Positions 8,333 through 17,829 of a stretch of DNA of 56,772 nt are shown in pieces (the stretch's first letter is position 1; the number at the start of each line of letters is the position of its first letter). The DNA lies in NCBI RefSeq assembly GCF_959029255.1, contig NZ_CAUFUE010000030.1, forward strand, positions 1 through 56,772, written 5' to 3'. The notes below the pieces were generated by a model. It saw only the letters and a program-made list of their open reading frames with translations. It was not told the origin of the DNA and searched no databases. The DNA comes from an uncultured Bacteroides sp. (GTDB taxonomy: Bacteria > Bacteroidota > Bacteroidia > Bacteroidales > Bacteroidaceae). The position numbers and the translations under genes were made by a program.

Positions 8333-11300
8333 ATGAGAAAAATTTCTTTGAATGGACTTTTTTGTCCAAAAAGTTTAGAATTTAAGCAATTATTGCGAAC
8401 TATGAAGATCACACTATTTCTTCTCTTGTTTGTAACTTTCCAAGCTTACAGCGGGAATAGTTACTCCCAAAATGCAAAAGTCAGTATCCCCAATTCCCAG
8501 TTGAGAGTAGGCCAGGTACTTGCCAAGATTGAGGCACAAACAGAATATTTGTTTGTGTACAATAAGAAAAGCGTAGACGTACGCCGTACAGTAAACGTAA
8601 ATGCAGAAAATAAAGCTGTATCCGAACTTCTCAACGAAATGTTCGCAGGAACGAACATTAAATACGTGATGGAAGGTAAAAATATCATCTTAACCGAAAA
8701 CGGCGCAAGCGTAGACAAAGTTGCCGGAATCCAACAAGATAAAAACACCGTTAAAGGTGTCGTCACCGACTCTAAGGGTGAACCGATTATCGGAGCCAAT
8801 GTTCTGGAAAAAGGAACGACAAATGGTGTTATTACCAATCTAGATGGTGAGTTCGTGCTTAACACACCCGCTAATGCTACATTGGTAATTTCCTATATCG
8901 GTTATGAACCTGTAACCGTAGCCCTCAATGGCAAAACATCCATCAATGTACAGATGAAGGAAGAAGCGCTGGCTTTGGAGACTGTAGTTGTAACGGCTAT
9001 GGGTATCAAGAAAAAAGAAGCCTCATTGACTTATTCTACCCAACAAGTAGGCGGCGACGAACTGACACGTGCCAAAGATCCTAATATGATTAATGCATTA
9101 GCAGGTAAAACAGCCGGCGTTTCTATCACGCGTAACTCCTCCGGTTTAGGTGGTTCTGCCAAAGTATCTATCCGTGGTATCCGTTCAGCCAACTCTGATG
9201 GTAATAACCAACCTCTATATGTTATCGACGGGGTTCCTATGTTGAACAGCGTATCCGAACAAGCATTCTCGGCTATGGGTGGTAACAACGATGCCGGTAA
9301 CCGTGACTCCGGTGATGGTATCTCCAACTTAAACCCGGACGACATTGAAAGCATGAGTATCCTGAAAGGTGCTTCCGCTGCCGCCCTCTACGGTTCACAA
9401 GCAGCCAACGGCGTTATCCTGATTACTACCAAGAAAGGTAAAGCCGGTATGCAACGCGTAACGTTCTCTTCCAACTTGACAGTAGACCATGCAATCTGCT
9501 TACCTGAATTTCAGAACAGATATGGCGCCAGCGGTGAAACAAGCTGGGGAGAAGAAAAAGCCGGTATGAAAGCTTATGACAATGTAGGCGACTATTTCAG
9601 CAATGGCGTGACAGCAACCAACTCACTATCGGTAATGGCAGGTAAAGAGAAAATGCAGACTTACTTCTCTTACGCTAACACAACAGCCAAGGGTATTGTT
9701 GACGTCAACAAATTGCAAAAACATAACATCACTTTCCGTGAAACAGCATCTTTGTTCAATGATCGTTTAACATTGGATGCCAATGTAAACCTGATGACTC
9801 AGAAAATCAAGAATCGTCCTACTTCAGGTGGTTATTATATGAACCCATTGGTAGGTCTGTATACTTTCCCACGCGGTGAAGATTTGAGTGTTTACCGTGA
9901 TAACAACGGATTTGAAAAATATGATTCAAACAGAGCCATGCCTCTGCAAAACTGGTACACAGATATCAGTGGATTTACTCAAAACCCCTATTGGTTGACA
10001 AACAGAGTAACCAGTAATGATAAGCGTTTCCGTACATTGGCATCTTTGAGCGCCAACTTGAAAATCAATGATTGGTTCAGTGTTCAGGCACGTGGCAATG
10101 TAGACTATATCAACGACAATTACGACCAGAAGATGTACGCAGGTACAGCAGCTGACGTTGCACACGAAAACGGACGTTATATCAAGATGAACCGTCAGGA
10201 ATTCATGGTTTACGGTGACGTGATGGCCATGTTCAACAAAACTTGGAACGACTGGGCTTTGAATGCAGCTGTTGGTAGCAGTATCAATACTACTAAAGTA
10301 AATTCACTGAGTCTCGACTCCGGTAAATCAGGCTTGTACAAAGCAAATGTATTTAATGTTCCTAATATGAACCTAGGTGGTGCAGGTACTTCATTCATTG
10401 ATGAAACCGCCGACCAAAGACGTACAATCCAGTCTGTATTTGCAACAGCCCAAATCGGTTGGAAAGAAAGTGTTTATTTGGATTTGACCGCACGTAACGA
10501 CTGGTCTTCCACATTGGCTAATACAAAGAGCGAAGGTTCCGGTTTCTTCTATCCGTCAGTTGGTCTTTCTTGGATTATCAATAAAACTCTCAATCTGCCG
10601 GAATGGGTTAGCTTCGGTAAAATCCGTGGTTCTTGGGCACAAGTAGGTAATGACCTTCCCATCGGTATCACCAGCCCGGCACAAACTATTACAGCAGGTG
10701 GCGTTGTGAAACCTATCGATTATTACTTCGCAGAAGATTTGAAACCTGAAATCAGTAATTCCATAGAAGTGGGTACTGAATGGAAATTCCTGAATAGCCG
10801 CTTAGACTTCGACTTCACATTCTATCGTACAGATACGAAAAACCAGCTTATCCGCGTTAATACAACCGCAGAAAAACGCGCTTATCGTTGGATCAATGCG
10901 GGTAAGATTCGCAACACCGGTTTTGAAGTAACCTTAGGAGGTACTCCTTTAATGAATGACAACTTCCGTTGGAAAACTCAGTTCAACTTTGCAACTAATA
11001 AAAACAAGATTGTTTCACTGGGTGGTACTCCTAACTTCCAATATGCTTCAGGTAACGTAAGTATGCCTTATAAAATGATGGTAGTAGAAGGTGGCTCACT
11101 GGGTGACATTTACGGTAACGTATTTGTACGTGACGCAAACGGTAAGATTATGCTTGAGCCGGAGACTAATAAAGATGGTTCAGAAAATGATAAAGCCGGG
11201 TTGCCACAAGTAACTACAGATAAAGCCGCAAAGATTGGTAATTTCAATCCCGACTGGACTCTAGGTTGGAGTAATACTCTGACATACAAAGGTTTCTCTT

Positions 11301-11788
11301 TTTATTTCTTAATTGACACACGCGTAGGTGGCGATGTAATTTCTTTAACACAAGCCGGACTAGACAATGCAGGTGTCAGCAAGAGAAGCGGTGATGCCCG
11401 CATGGCAGGTGGCTTCGTACTGGAAGGTCAAAAGATAGCAAACCGGACTGATAAGAATGGAGAAGAAGTAGATATGTCAAAGAAATTTTTCCAAATGGTA
11501 GGTGACCGTGGTAATGGTACTACAGAATTCTACAGATATGATGGTACAAACATCCGTCTACGCGAAATTTCTTTAGGCTACTCTTTCCCACAACAAATGC
11601 TTGAAAAGACAGGCTTCATCAAAGGCGTAGACCTTTCACTGGTAGCACGCAACTTGTTCTTCATCTACAAAGATGCTCCATTTGATCCAGATGCAACAAT
11701 GTCTGTAGGCAACGATAACCAAGGTTTGGATACCTTCGGAATGCCTTCTACTAGAAACATTGGATTTAATATTAAACTTACATTCTAA
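8333..11788 (+). CDS. SusC/RagA-family TonB-dependent receptor with STN signalling domain
   Basis: This is the outer-membrane channel that, with its SusD partner, imports a glycan or other nutrient using TonB energy. The order in 1151 residues is: signal sequence (about 24-45), STN domain (about 50-125, with FVYNKKSVDVRRTVNV), carboxypeptidase-like regulatory domain (about 140-215, VKGVVTDSKGEPIIGANV), the TonB-box-like region near LETVVVTAMG, plug (about 230-365, with YVIDGVPM and SILKGASAAALYGSQAANGVILITTKKG) and a 22-strand barrel ending in NIKLTF. The STN domain marks it as a transducer that signals to the FecR protein upstream. The substrate cannot be read from sequence; no glycoside hydrolase lies nearby. 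Confidence 0.96.
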   Translation: MRKISLNGLFCPKSLEFKQLLRTMKITLFLLLFVTFQAYSGNSYSQNAKVSIPNSQLRVGQVLAKIEAQTEYLFVYNKKSVDVRRTVNVNAENKAVSELLNEMFAGTNIKYVMEGKNIILTENGASVDKVAGIQQDKNTVKGVVTDSKGEPIIGANVLEKGTTNGVITNLDGEFVLNTPANATLVISYIGYEPVTVALNGKTSINVQMKEEALALETVVVTAMGIKKKEASLTYSTQQVGGDELTRAKDPNMINALAGKTAGVSITRNSSGLGGSAKVSIRGIRSANSDGNNQPLYVIDGVPMLNSVSEQAFSAMGGNNDAGNRDSGDGISNLNPDDIESMSILKGASAAALYGSQAANGVILITTKKGKAGMQRVTFSSNLTVDHAICLPEFQNRYGASGETSWGEEKAGMKAYDNVGDYFSNGVTATNSLSVMAGKEKMQTYFSYANTTAKGIVDVNKLQKHNITFRETASLFNDRLTLDANVNLMTQKIKNRPTSGGYYMNPLVGLYTFPRGEDLSVYRDNNGFEKYDSNRAMPLQNWYTDISGFTQNPYWLTNRVTSNDKRFRTLASLSANLKINDWFSVQARGNVDYINDNYDQKMYAGTAADVAHENGRYIKMNRQEFMVYGDVMAMFNKTWNDWALNAAVGSSINTTKVNSLSLDSGKSGLYKANVFNVPNMNLGGAGTSFIDETADQRRTIQSVFATAQIGWKESVYLDLTARNDWSSTLANTKSEGSGFFYPSVGLSWIINKTLNLPEWVSFGKIRGSWAQVGNDLPIGITSPAQTITAGGVVKPIDYYFAEDLKPEISNSIEVGTEWKFLNSRLDFDFTFYRTDTKNQLIRVNTTAEKRAYRWINAGKIRNTGFEVTLGGTPLMNDNFRWKTQFNFATNKNKIVSLGGTPNFQYASGNVSMPYKMMVVEGGSLGDIYGNVFVRDANGKIMLEPETNKDGSENDKAGLPQVTTDKAAKIGNFNPDWTLGWSNTLTYKGFSFYFLIDTRVGGDVISLTQAGLDNAGVSKRSGDARMAGGFVLEGQKIANRTDKNGEEVDMSKKFFQMVGDRGNGTTEFYRYDGTNIRLREISLGYSFPQQMLEKTGFIKGVDLSLVARNLFFIYKDAPFDPDATMSVGNDNQGLDTFGMPSTRNIGFNIKLTF

Positions 11789-11800
11789 TTCCTGAACAAT

Positions 11801-13432
11801 ATGAATAAGATAAAATATACAACCGCACTGCTCCTTGGCGGACTCTTGGGTTTCTCATCTTGTACCGATAACTTTGCAGATTTCAATGATAAAAAGGGAG
11901 CTTATACTGAAGAATTGCAGAAGTACGATAACCAAACTAATCTGGTACCATTCTCTACTATACAGAAAGGGGTAATTTATCAGACAGGTGTAGATGGAAC
12001 GGACTGGCAATATCAAATTATCCAAAACTTGGTGGCTGATATGTACTGTGGATATTTCCATGATATGAATGGTTCATTTAATAAGAATAACTCCACTTAC
12101 AATTTGAACAATGGTTGGACAAGCGCAATGTGGACTTATGCTTACGGAAACGTTATGCCATCCATTGCTGACTCTGAAGAATTGAATACTGAAAAAGATT
12201 GGCCTTTATATCATGCTATCACTAAAATCCTAAAGGTAGCTGTACTTCATCGTGTAAGTGACTATTATGGTCCTATACTTTATGACGGATTCGGTACAGC
12301 CGAACAAATGCCCCAATCTCAGGAAGAAGTCTACAACCGCTTCTTCGAAGATTTGGCTAAAGCAGTCGATATTCTGAAAGCATACAAGGGCGGCGTTTCT
12401 TTTGAAAGCGCAGACTTCATGATGCCGGAAGGCAAACGTACTCCAGCTCAATGGTTGAAATTCGCAAACTCCCTTCGCTTACGCTTGGCCATACGCGTAT
12501 CGAATAAAAATGCAACTTTAGCAGAAGCACAAGCTAAAGCAGCTTTGGATCCTGATAACGGAGGTGTATTGGAAACAGCTAATGAAACCGTAGGTGAATA
12601 TGGCATCCGTAACCCGCTTGGCGGCGTTAATGGTTGGGGCGAAGTATTTATGAACGCAAGTCTGGAATCGTTCTTAAAAGGTTACAACGACCCACGCCTG
12701 AATTCTTATTTCAATCCCGCACAAGACGGTAGAGACACAGATGATAATATCATCAAAGAAGTTGCAGGTGTAAAACAGTTAAGCAGCATTGAAGGGGAGT
12801 ATAAAGGTGTTCGCCAGGGAACAGGTGTAGCCGATAATCGCTACTCTACCCATTCAAAGACTACTATCACAACTACCAGCAAAATCATCGTGATGAGTGC
12901 CGCCGAGGTTTGGTTCCTCCGTGCAGAAGCAGCTTTGAGAGGTTATACATCTGAAAACGTAGAGAATTGCTACAAACAAGGTGTCACCGTATCCTTTGCA
13001 CAATGGGATGCCAACGGCGTTGGTGATTATCTTGAAAGTGATAAAACTCCGGCTGACTATGTGGATACATTTGACAGCAAATTCGATGGAAAAGCCACTA
13101 CCACCATTACCCCGAAATGGGATAATGCCGCATCTCCGGAAGTCAAATTAGAAAGAATTATTACTCAAAAATGGTTGGCGCTCTATCCGGAGGGTTGTGA
13201 AGCATGGGCTGAACAACGCCGTACAGGATATCCTAAACTTTTCAAAGTAGTCGTAAACAATAGTGGTAAAGATAATGCAATTAGTACAGATATCATGATT
13301 CGTCGCGTATTCTTCAACCAAGATTACAAAACTGATAATAAGAGCTTGTATGATGCTTTGGTAAGCAAACTGGGTGGTGAAGATACTGGTGCTACACGAC
13401 TCTGGTGGGATACCGGAAAGAACAATTTCTAA
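11801..13432 (+). CDS. SusD/RagB-family nutrient-binding lipoprotein
   Basis: The surface lipoprotein lid of the SusC channel has 543 residues. The signal peptide ends at the lipobox FSSC (Cys21), followed by DNFADFN. The sequence resembles the SusD-like group with the helical TPR-type core (GTPAQWLKFANSLRLRLAIRVSN near 210-240, written here as PAQWLKFANSLRLRLA), the AAEVWFLRAEAALRG helix and the closing ERIITQKWLALYPEG segment. It starts 12 bp after the receptor gene and is cotranscribed with it. A long hairpin follows at 13488. Confidence 0.95.
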   Translation: MNKIKYTTALLLGGLLGFSSCTDNFADFNDKKGAYTEELQKYDNQTNLVPFSTIQKGVIYQTGVDGTDWQYQIIQNLVADMYCGYFHDMNGSFNKNNSTYNLNNGWTSAMWTYAYGNVMPSIADSEELNTEKDWPLYHAITKILKVAVLHRVSDYYGPILYDGFGTAEQMPQSQEEVYNRFFEDLAKAVDILKAYKGGVSFESADFMMPEGKRTPAQWLKFANSLRLRLAIRVSNKNATLAEAQAKAALDPDNGGVLETANETVGEYGIRNPLGGVNGWGEVFMNASLESFLKGYNDPRLNSYFNPAQDGRDTDDNIIKEVAGVKQLSSIEGEYKGVRQGTGVADNRYSTHSKTTITTTSKIIVMSAAEVWFLRAEAALRGYTSENVENCYKQGVTVSFAQWDANGVGDYLESDKTPADYVDTFDSKFDGKATTTITPKWDNAASPEVKLERIITQKWLALYPEGCEAWAEQRRTGYPKLFKVVVNNSGKDNAISTDIMIRRVFFNQDYKTDNKSLYDALVSKLGGEDTGATRLWWDTGKNNF

Positions 13433-13487
13433 AAATGAGAACTGATTATTAATTTCTCAGCCATTATTTAATATAGTAATAAAAATG

Positions 13488-13526
13488 GAGGGATTCTCTT
13501 TTTAAAGAGAAAAAGGGAATCCCTTC
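13488..13526 (+). terminator. Hairpin after the SusD gene
   Basis: AGGGATTC (from 13489) pairs with GAATCCCT (13518-13524 region), and the inner TCTTTTT/AGAAAAAG extends the stem to about 15 bp. The following T tract is weak. It probably ends or trims the SusCD transcript. Confidence 0.6.
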
Positions 13527-13589
13527 ACAATATCTCTCTCAATACATATATCAATATTCTATTTTTAATCATTCTGTTATTAATTAATT

Positions 13590-15239
13590 ATGAACAAACT
13601 ATATTATATCATAATTTGTATCTTTTTTGTAGCATGTACACAGCTAGAAGATTTTTCAAGCACTGAACATAATGCAAATACAAGAGGAATTGTAAATACA
13701 GAAAATTCATCAATAACTAATCCCACCCTTCTTACTGATTGGGAAAATCTTAAGACTGTTGTCTTAAATACATCTACTCCCGATAATAAAAAAACAGCAA
13801 CTTTACCTTGGGAAAATGGCGCTATCTCTTTAATGCCCGAATCAAACAGAAAAGATATTAAAAAAGAAGATGGGTGGACAATGTTGTTGCATACATTCAA
13901 AAACTATGGAGAAGATGAAAAAAGTTGCTACATGATTTTTTATAATAGATTTAGAGGTATACTAAAAGTCTTTTATTATTTAGATGAAAATCCAACACCT
14001 AACAATAACTTTCTATGGAAAATACAAACTGATAACAATCAAAAGTGCTCACTATTTAATATAGACCCCATATTCTCTCAACCAATCGATTCATTACCTA
14101 AAAACAACTCAATGATATTAAGTAATTTAGGTGATACACCCACCAATGGAGTTAGCCATGGCTGGAATGGATTCGAAATAAAAGTACCAGAATATTCTAC
14201 AGAGTATCGCAATATAAATTTTACAATTCAAGGGTATAATAAAGCCATTAGTTCTTTTTCATTTACTGGAAATTCAACTTATACAAGTAAAGGAAGCATT
14301 ATTAGAACCACTCCAGACAATAATGGTTCATCAAATAAAGGCACTGCAGATGTTAGTAGTGAAGGCTCTAAAGAAGTGATTAATAATATATATAACAGCA
14401 ATAATGGATTTAGTGCAGGTAATATAGTTAAAAACGCCATTGCACAAATTCCACAAACAGGATATATTGAAGCCTTTTCAAAAGGGCTAAAATACGTTGG
14501 TAACATTTCTGCCTACTCTAACAACACCGTTCAAACAAGAGCAACAGCAACAGATGAAGTCAATATGGAAATGAAAGCACAAATGTCCGCTGAAGGTAAC
14601 ATATCTACGATACTAACTTCTGCCATTGCCTCCATCTCAGGAGTAAATTTATATAATAACAACGAAGATTTAGGAGTATGGTCAGTAAAAACTCCAGTAA
14701 TAGTATGTGAAAGATATACACAAGTATTGGGTAATATTGTTCCATCCACAAATGGATCTGCTTGGTCATCGATTACTAACCCATATTCTCAATATCCGGG
14801 TAAATCGGTTGAAGCATATGTTAATATAAATCCTGCCTTAGAAAAATATATTATTAGTAAAAAAATTGATTGTGAGTTCGTGGTTTGCGATTCTCTACAT
14901 GGGAAAGCATATCAAAAATATGGGACAAGACCTCAGACCCAACTTCTTTACAAAAGTAAAGACATTATGTTATCAGAGTCCAATTCATACATTACTTATA
15001 AATTCTCACGTTCATTCCCTTATAAAGCAGGCAAAAGGCCATTTTATGACTGGGGAGTCATTGATGATGATGGGGATTTAGTATTAATTACTGTAAAATT
15101 AGTCTTTAAATATAACGATAAAGAAACGACTGTTATTTCTTCTAAAATTTACAAACCGACTTACCGACAAGGAGATGTTGAATGGATACTGCATCGTGGA
15201 GACCCATTTATTGTAAATGACCCTGGAAGATTTCCATAA
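13590..15239 (+). CDS. Unrecognised 549-residue lipoprotein next to SusCD
   Basis: The N-terminus MNKLYYIIICIFFVAC is a lipoprotein signal with lipobox FVAC (Cys16), so the product is anchored in the envelope, probably on the cell surface as is common for SusCD partners. I do not recognise a family. The mature part is rich in Asn, Ser and Thr, has an apparent linker (about 235-265, GSIIRTTPDNNGSSNKGTAD) and ends in a beta-rich segment. The DNA is visibly richer in A+T than the SusCD genes, which suggests separate acquisition. It lies 157 bp after the SusD gene, beyond a hairpin, with TATTTTTA at 13560-13567 as a possible own -7 box, and a strong terminator follows. A ligand-binding role like that of SusE/SusF-type lipoproteins is possible but only inferred from position. 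Confidence 0.8.
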   Translation: MNKLYYIIICIFFVACTQLEDFSSTEHNANTRGIVNTENSSITNPTLLTDWENLKTVVLNTSTPDNKKTATLPWENGAISLMPESNRKDIKKEDGWTMLLHTFKNYGEDEKSCYMIFYNRFRGILKVFYYLDENPTPNNNFLWKIQTDNNQKCSLFNIDPIFSQPIDSLPKNNSMILSNLGDTPTNGVSHGWNGFEIKVPEYSTEYRNINFTIQGYNKAISSFSFTGNSTYTSKGSIIRTTPDNNGSSNKGTADVSSEGSKEVINNIYNSNNGFSAGNIVKNAIAQIPQTGYIEAFSKGLKYVGNISAYSNNTVQTRATATDEVNMEMKAQMSAEGNISTILTSAIASISGVNLYNNNEDLGVWSVKTPVIVCERYTQVLGNIVPSTNGSAWSSITNPYSQYPGKSVEAYVNINPALEKYIISKKIDCEFVVCDSLHGKAYQKYGTRPQTQLLYKSKDIMLSESNSYITYKFSRSFPYKAGKRPFYDWGVIDDDGDLVLITVKLVFKYNDKETTVISSKIYKPTYRQGDVEWILHRGDPFIVNDPGRFP

Positions 15240-15308
15240 AAAACAAAGGTATATTTTTTGATTAGTGGTGTTTTCTCCGTATTAGTTTTTTACGAGGGAA
15301 AAGATTGT

Positions 15309-15345
15309 AAGGAGCAAAGTCTTGGGGGGCTTTGCTCCTTTTTTC
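15309..15345 (+). terminator. Rho-independent terminator of the SusCD locus
   Basis: GGAGCAAAG (15311-15319) and CTTTGCTCC (15330-15338) form a perfect 9-bp stem followed by TTTTTT. Confidence 0.92.
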
Positions 15346-15550
15346 TTGTACTAAAGATAAGCCACTGACGAAATTAACGTACCGAAAAGGAATGGGCATT
15401 ACTTCACGGCACAGATGTTAATAGAAAAGACTCTGGAAGTTAAGAAAGAAAGTGTTTCTTGTTCACATAATGATACCCCAACCTTAAGAATAAGCATTGT
15501 TTCAAGGCTTGGAAATGTTTTTTATAAAAAGGAACCGATGGAGAAAAAAC
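15346..15550. other. Intergenic region without recognisable genes
   Basis: The stretch between the terminator and the 3' end of butyrate kinase is AT-rich. It shows no ORF with family features, no clear hairpin and no -7 box. Confidence 0.4.
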
Positions 15551-16612
15551 CTACTCGTATTGCTGTATCGGAAGTTCTCCACGCAAAGCACCGAGAGCAT
15601 TCAGAGCAAGTGCTTCCAATTCATCTTCACCGGGATAAACATGAACCGGGGCAAGGAAGGAGATACGTTCTTTCAGCCGGGAAATGATATAATCGGAATA
15701 GGCCATGCCACCTGTCAGCAGGATAGCATCTATCTTACCGTAAAGTACTACGGACGCGGCACCGATGCTACGGGCTATCTGATAAATCATGGCATTGAGC
15801 ACCAACTCCGCATGTTTATCTCCCTCCTCTATCCGCTGAATGATGGCGGGTACATCGGTAGTTCCAAGATGGGCAGTGAGCCCGGCACGACCGGAAATGC
15901 GCTTTTTCAATTCATCTTTAGTGAAACGTCCGGAATTACAAAGGTCTATCAACTGACCGGCGGGAAGAGTTCCGGCACGCTCGGGAGAGAACGGGCCTTC
16001 ACCGTCGAGGGCATTGTTTACGTCGATGGCACGGCCGTGATAGTGAGTACCCACAGAAATGCCGCCACCCAGATGGCAGATAATCAGACTTAAATCTTCA
16101 TAACGGGTGTGATGCTCGGCAGCATAACGACGGGCAATGGCACGCTGGTTCAAGGCATGCCAGATAGTGATGCGGGGCATCAAAGGAGAGCCGGTGACGC
16201 GGGCTATTTCGTCCAGTTCATCCACAACACCGGGATCGGCAATGAAAGCACGGCAACCGGGAAGAAGGGTAGCCAGTTCCGCCGCAATCAGGCATCCCAG
16301 ATTGCAGGCATGGCTGCGCATGGCATGGGCTATATCATCCAGCATGGCATCGTTCACCTCGTACACTCCACCAGGAATGGGTTTCAGAAGCCCGCCACGC
16401 CCCACGATGGCATCAAATTCAAAAGGAATACCATTGGCTTCCAAAGCTGCCAATACCAAGTTTTTACGGAACTCAAACTGGTCGATGATACGGGGATAAT
16501 GGGACAACTCTTCTACCGAATGACGAATGTTATTCACCAAAAGAGGCGTTTCATTTTCATAAACGGCAATCTTTGTCGAGGTTGAACCGGGGTTGATAGC
16601 AAGTATTTTCAT
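15551..16612 (-). CDS. buk: Butyrate kinase
   Basis: The enzyme makes butyrate (or a branched short-chain acid) and ATP from the acyl phosphate. The 353-residue protein belongs to the acetokinase superfamily: the phosphate-1 motif AINPGSTSTKIAVYE is at residues 4-18, the HLGGGISVGTH motif and the DVNNALDGEGPFSPERAG motif are in the middle, and LLTGGMAYSD is in the adenosine-binding part. It is preceded by phosphate butyryltransferase with only 3 bp between the genes, so the two form the ptb-buk route from acyl-CoA to acid. The true chain length (butyrate, isobutyrate, isovalerate) is not decided by sequence. Confidence 0.95.
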   Translation of the reverse strand: MKILAINPGSTSTKIAVYENETPLLVNNIRHSVEELSHYPRIIDQFEFRKNLVLAALEANGIPFEFDAIVGRGGLLKPIPGGVYEVNDAMLDDIAHAMRSHACNLGCLIAAELATLLPGCRAFIADPGVVDELDEIARVTGSPLMPRITIWHALNQRAIARRYAAEHHTRYEDLSLIICHLGGGISVGTHYHGRAIDVNNALDGEGPFSPERAGTLPAGQLIDLCNSGRFTKDELKKRISGRAGLTAHLGTTDVPAIIQRIEEGDKHAELVLNAMIYQIARSIGAASVVLYGKIDAILLTGGMAYSDYIISRLKERISFLAPVHVYPGEDELEALALNALGALRGELPIQQYE

Positions 16613-16615
16613 TAA

Positions 16616-17527
16616 TTACGAATTACTGGTGAGACAAGCCATGGCAATGCTGTAGTACTTTGACAAGCCCGAATCGCTGCGGGAAGGCAGGACTACGGGA
16701 CAAATAGGTCCTTGCAGCAATCCCGCCATATCGGCATGGGAGAACAGGGAAACTGCTTTATAGAATGCGTTGCCCGATTCTATATTCGGGAAAATAAGTA
16801 CATCCGCCTCGCCATTGATGGGCGAAACAATGCCTTTGATATCACCACTCGTTTTCTCGCAAGCGGTTTTCACATCCAGCGGGCCATCGATGATGACATT
16901 GCCAAACTCACCGGCTTCGGCAAGCTCTACAATATTGACGTAATCCAGTGAATGGGGAAATTTGGCGCTCACCTTTTCCGTACAATGGATAAGCGCAACG
17001 CGCGGTTGCCTAATGCCGAAATGATGACAGGTACGGATTGCATACCAAATCATCTCGATGCGCTGCTGCAAAGTGGGACGGGGAATGACTGCCGCATCCG
17101 AGAAAAACAACAGTTTATCATACGTAGGTATCTGCATGACGGCAAGATGGGTCAGGATTTTACCTTTAGGAAGTAGCCCCTTTTCCTTGTCAAGTATGGC
17201 ATGGAGCAGATTATCGGTGTTGATAATTCCTTTCATCAGGATGTCCGCACCACCTTCGCGGACTATACGCACAGCTTCACGGGCGGCTTCATCAGGATCT
17301 TCAATATGCAGGGTCCGCACATAGTCGGGATATTTCTTCAAAGTGGGATATTTCTCCAAAACGGCAGAGTCTCCAATCATCAGGAATTCCGCAATACCTT
17401 CGTCCAAAGAACGGGCGATAGCATATTCTGTATTGGGGTCATTAGCGCATACCACTGCGATGCGTTTCCGCTTATTCAAAGTTTTCAGATGGGCAGTCAG
17501 CTGACTGAAGTTCCGGATCGGTTCCAT
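16616..17527 (-). CDS. ptb: Phosphate butyryltransferase
   Basis: The enzyme converts butyryl-CoA (or a branched acyl-CoA) and phosphate to the acyl phosphate that Buk uses. The 303-residue protein has the PTA/PTB fold: RKRIAVVCANDPNTEYAIARSL near the start, ADILMKGIINTDNLLHAIL in the middle, and DVLIFPNIESGNAFYKA with PSRSDSG near the end, all typical of the family. It is first in a two-gene operon with buk. The leader holds TATTTTTC (17553-17560, minus strand), one base off the -7 consensus. Confidence 0.94.
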   Translation of the reverse strand: MEPIRNFSQLTAHLKTLNKRKRIAVVCANDPNTEYAIARSLDEGIAEFLMIGDSAVLEKYPTLKKYPDYVRTLHIEDPDEAAREAVRIVREGGADILMKGIINTDNLLHAILDKEKGLLPKGKILTHLAVMQIPTYDKLLFFSDAAVIPRPTLQQRIEMIWYAIRTCHHFGIRQPRVALIHCTEKVSAKFPHSLDYVNIVELAEAGEFGNVIIDGPLDVKTACEKTSGDIKGIVSPINGEADVLIFPNIESGNAFYKAVSLFSHADMAGLLQGPICPVVLPSRSDSGLSKYYSIAMACLTSNS

Positions 17528-17620
17528 AACGTTAGATTTTTAGCAAATATCCGAAAAATAGTCGAAAAACAAAGGATAACGGGGTGTGAAATTTTATATG
17601 TTTAATATCATTTTGAAAGT

Positions 17621-17792
17621 TCACCACAAGGAGGCACAGAGTTTCACCAAGAACTGAGGCAATGACTAAACGCAGATCAACGCAGATTTGCGCAGATTAT
17701 AAGGCTGCGCTGTGTTTAATTCTTTGCGCAAATCTGCGTTAATCTGCGTTTCACAATAAAAACTCTGTGAGACGCTGTGTAATCTGTGGTGA
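17621..17792. repeat. Nested long inverted repeat upstream of the LD-carboxypeptidase gene
   Basis: The inner arms 17668-17694 and 17725-17751 (words AACGCAGAT and TTTGCGCA) are complementary over 27 bp with one mismatch. Outside them CACAGAGTTT (17635-17644) pairs with AAACTCTGTG (17760-17769), and TCACCACAA (17621) faces TGTGGTGA (17785-17792). The rest of the gap from 17528 contains nothing else. It resembles the elements at 20301, 28277, 51209 and 53781. Confidence 0.75.
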
Positions 17793-17806
17793 ATTGTGTA
17801 TTTTTG
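17776..17806 (+). promoter_or_regulatory. Promoter of the LD-carboxypeptidase gene
   Basis: A -7 box TATTTTTG (17799-17806) follows TGTG (17776-17779) after 19 bp. Transcription would begin near 17813, so translation must begin at the ATG at 17830 and not at the longer in-frame start at 17767. Confidence 0.6.
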
Positions 17807-17829
17807 CGCTAAATACACTCAAGTTATTT

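Noticed and set aside
15497..16093. Plus-strand ORF of 198 codons opposite butyrate kinase
   Set aside because: It is the antisense shadow of buk, a clear family member on the minus strand, and has no recognisable domain.
17767..17829. N-terminal extension of the LD-carboxypeptidase
   Set aside because: The predicted promoter box (17799-17806) lies inside it and the 21 residues have no family similarity.
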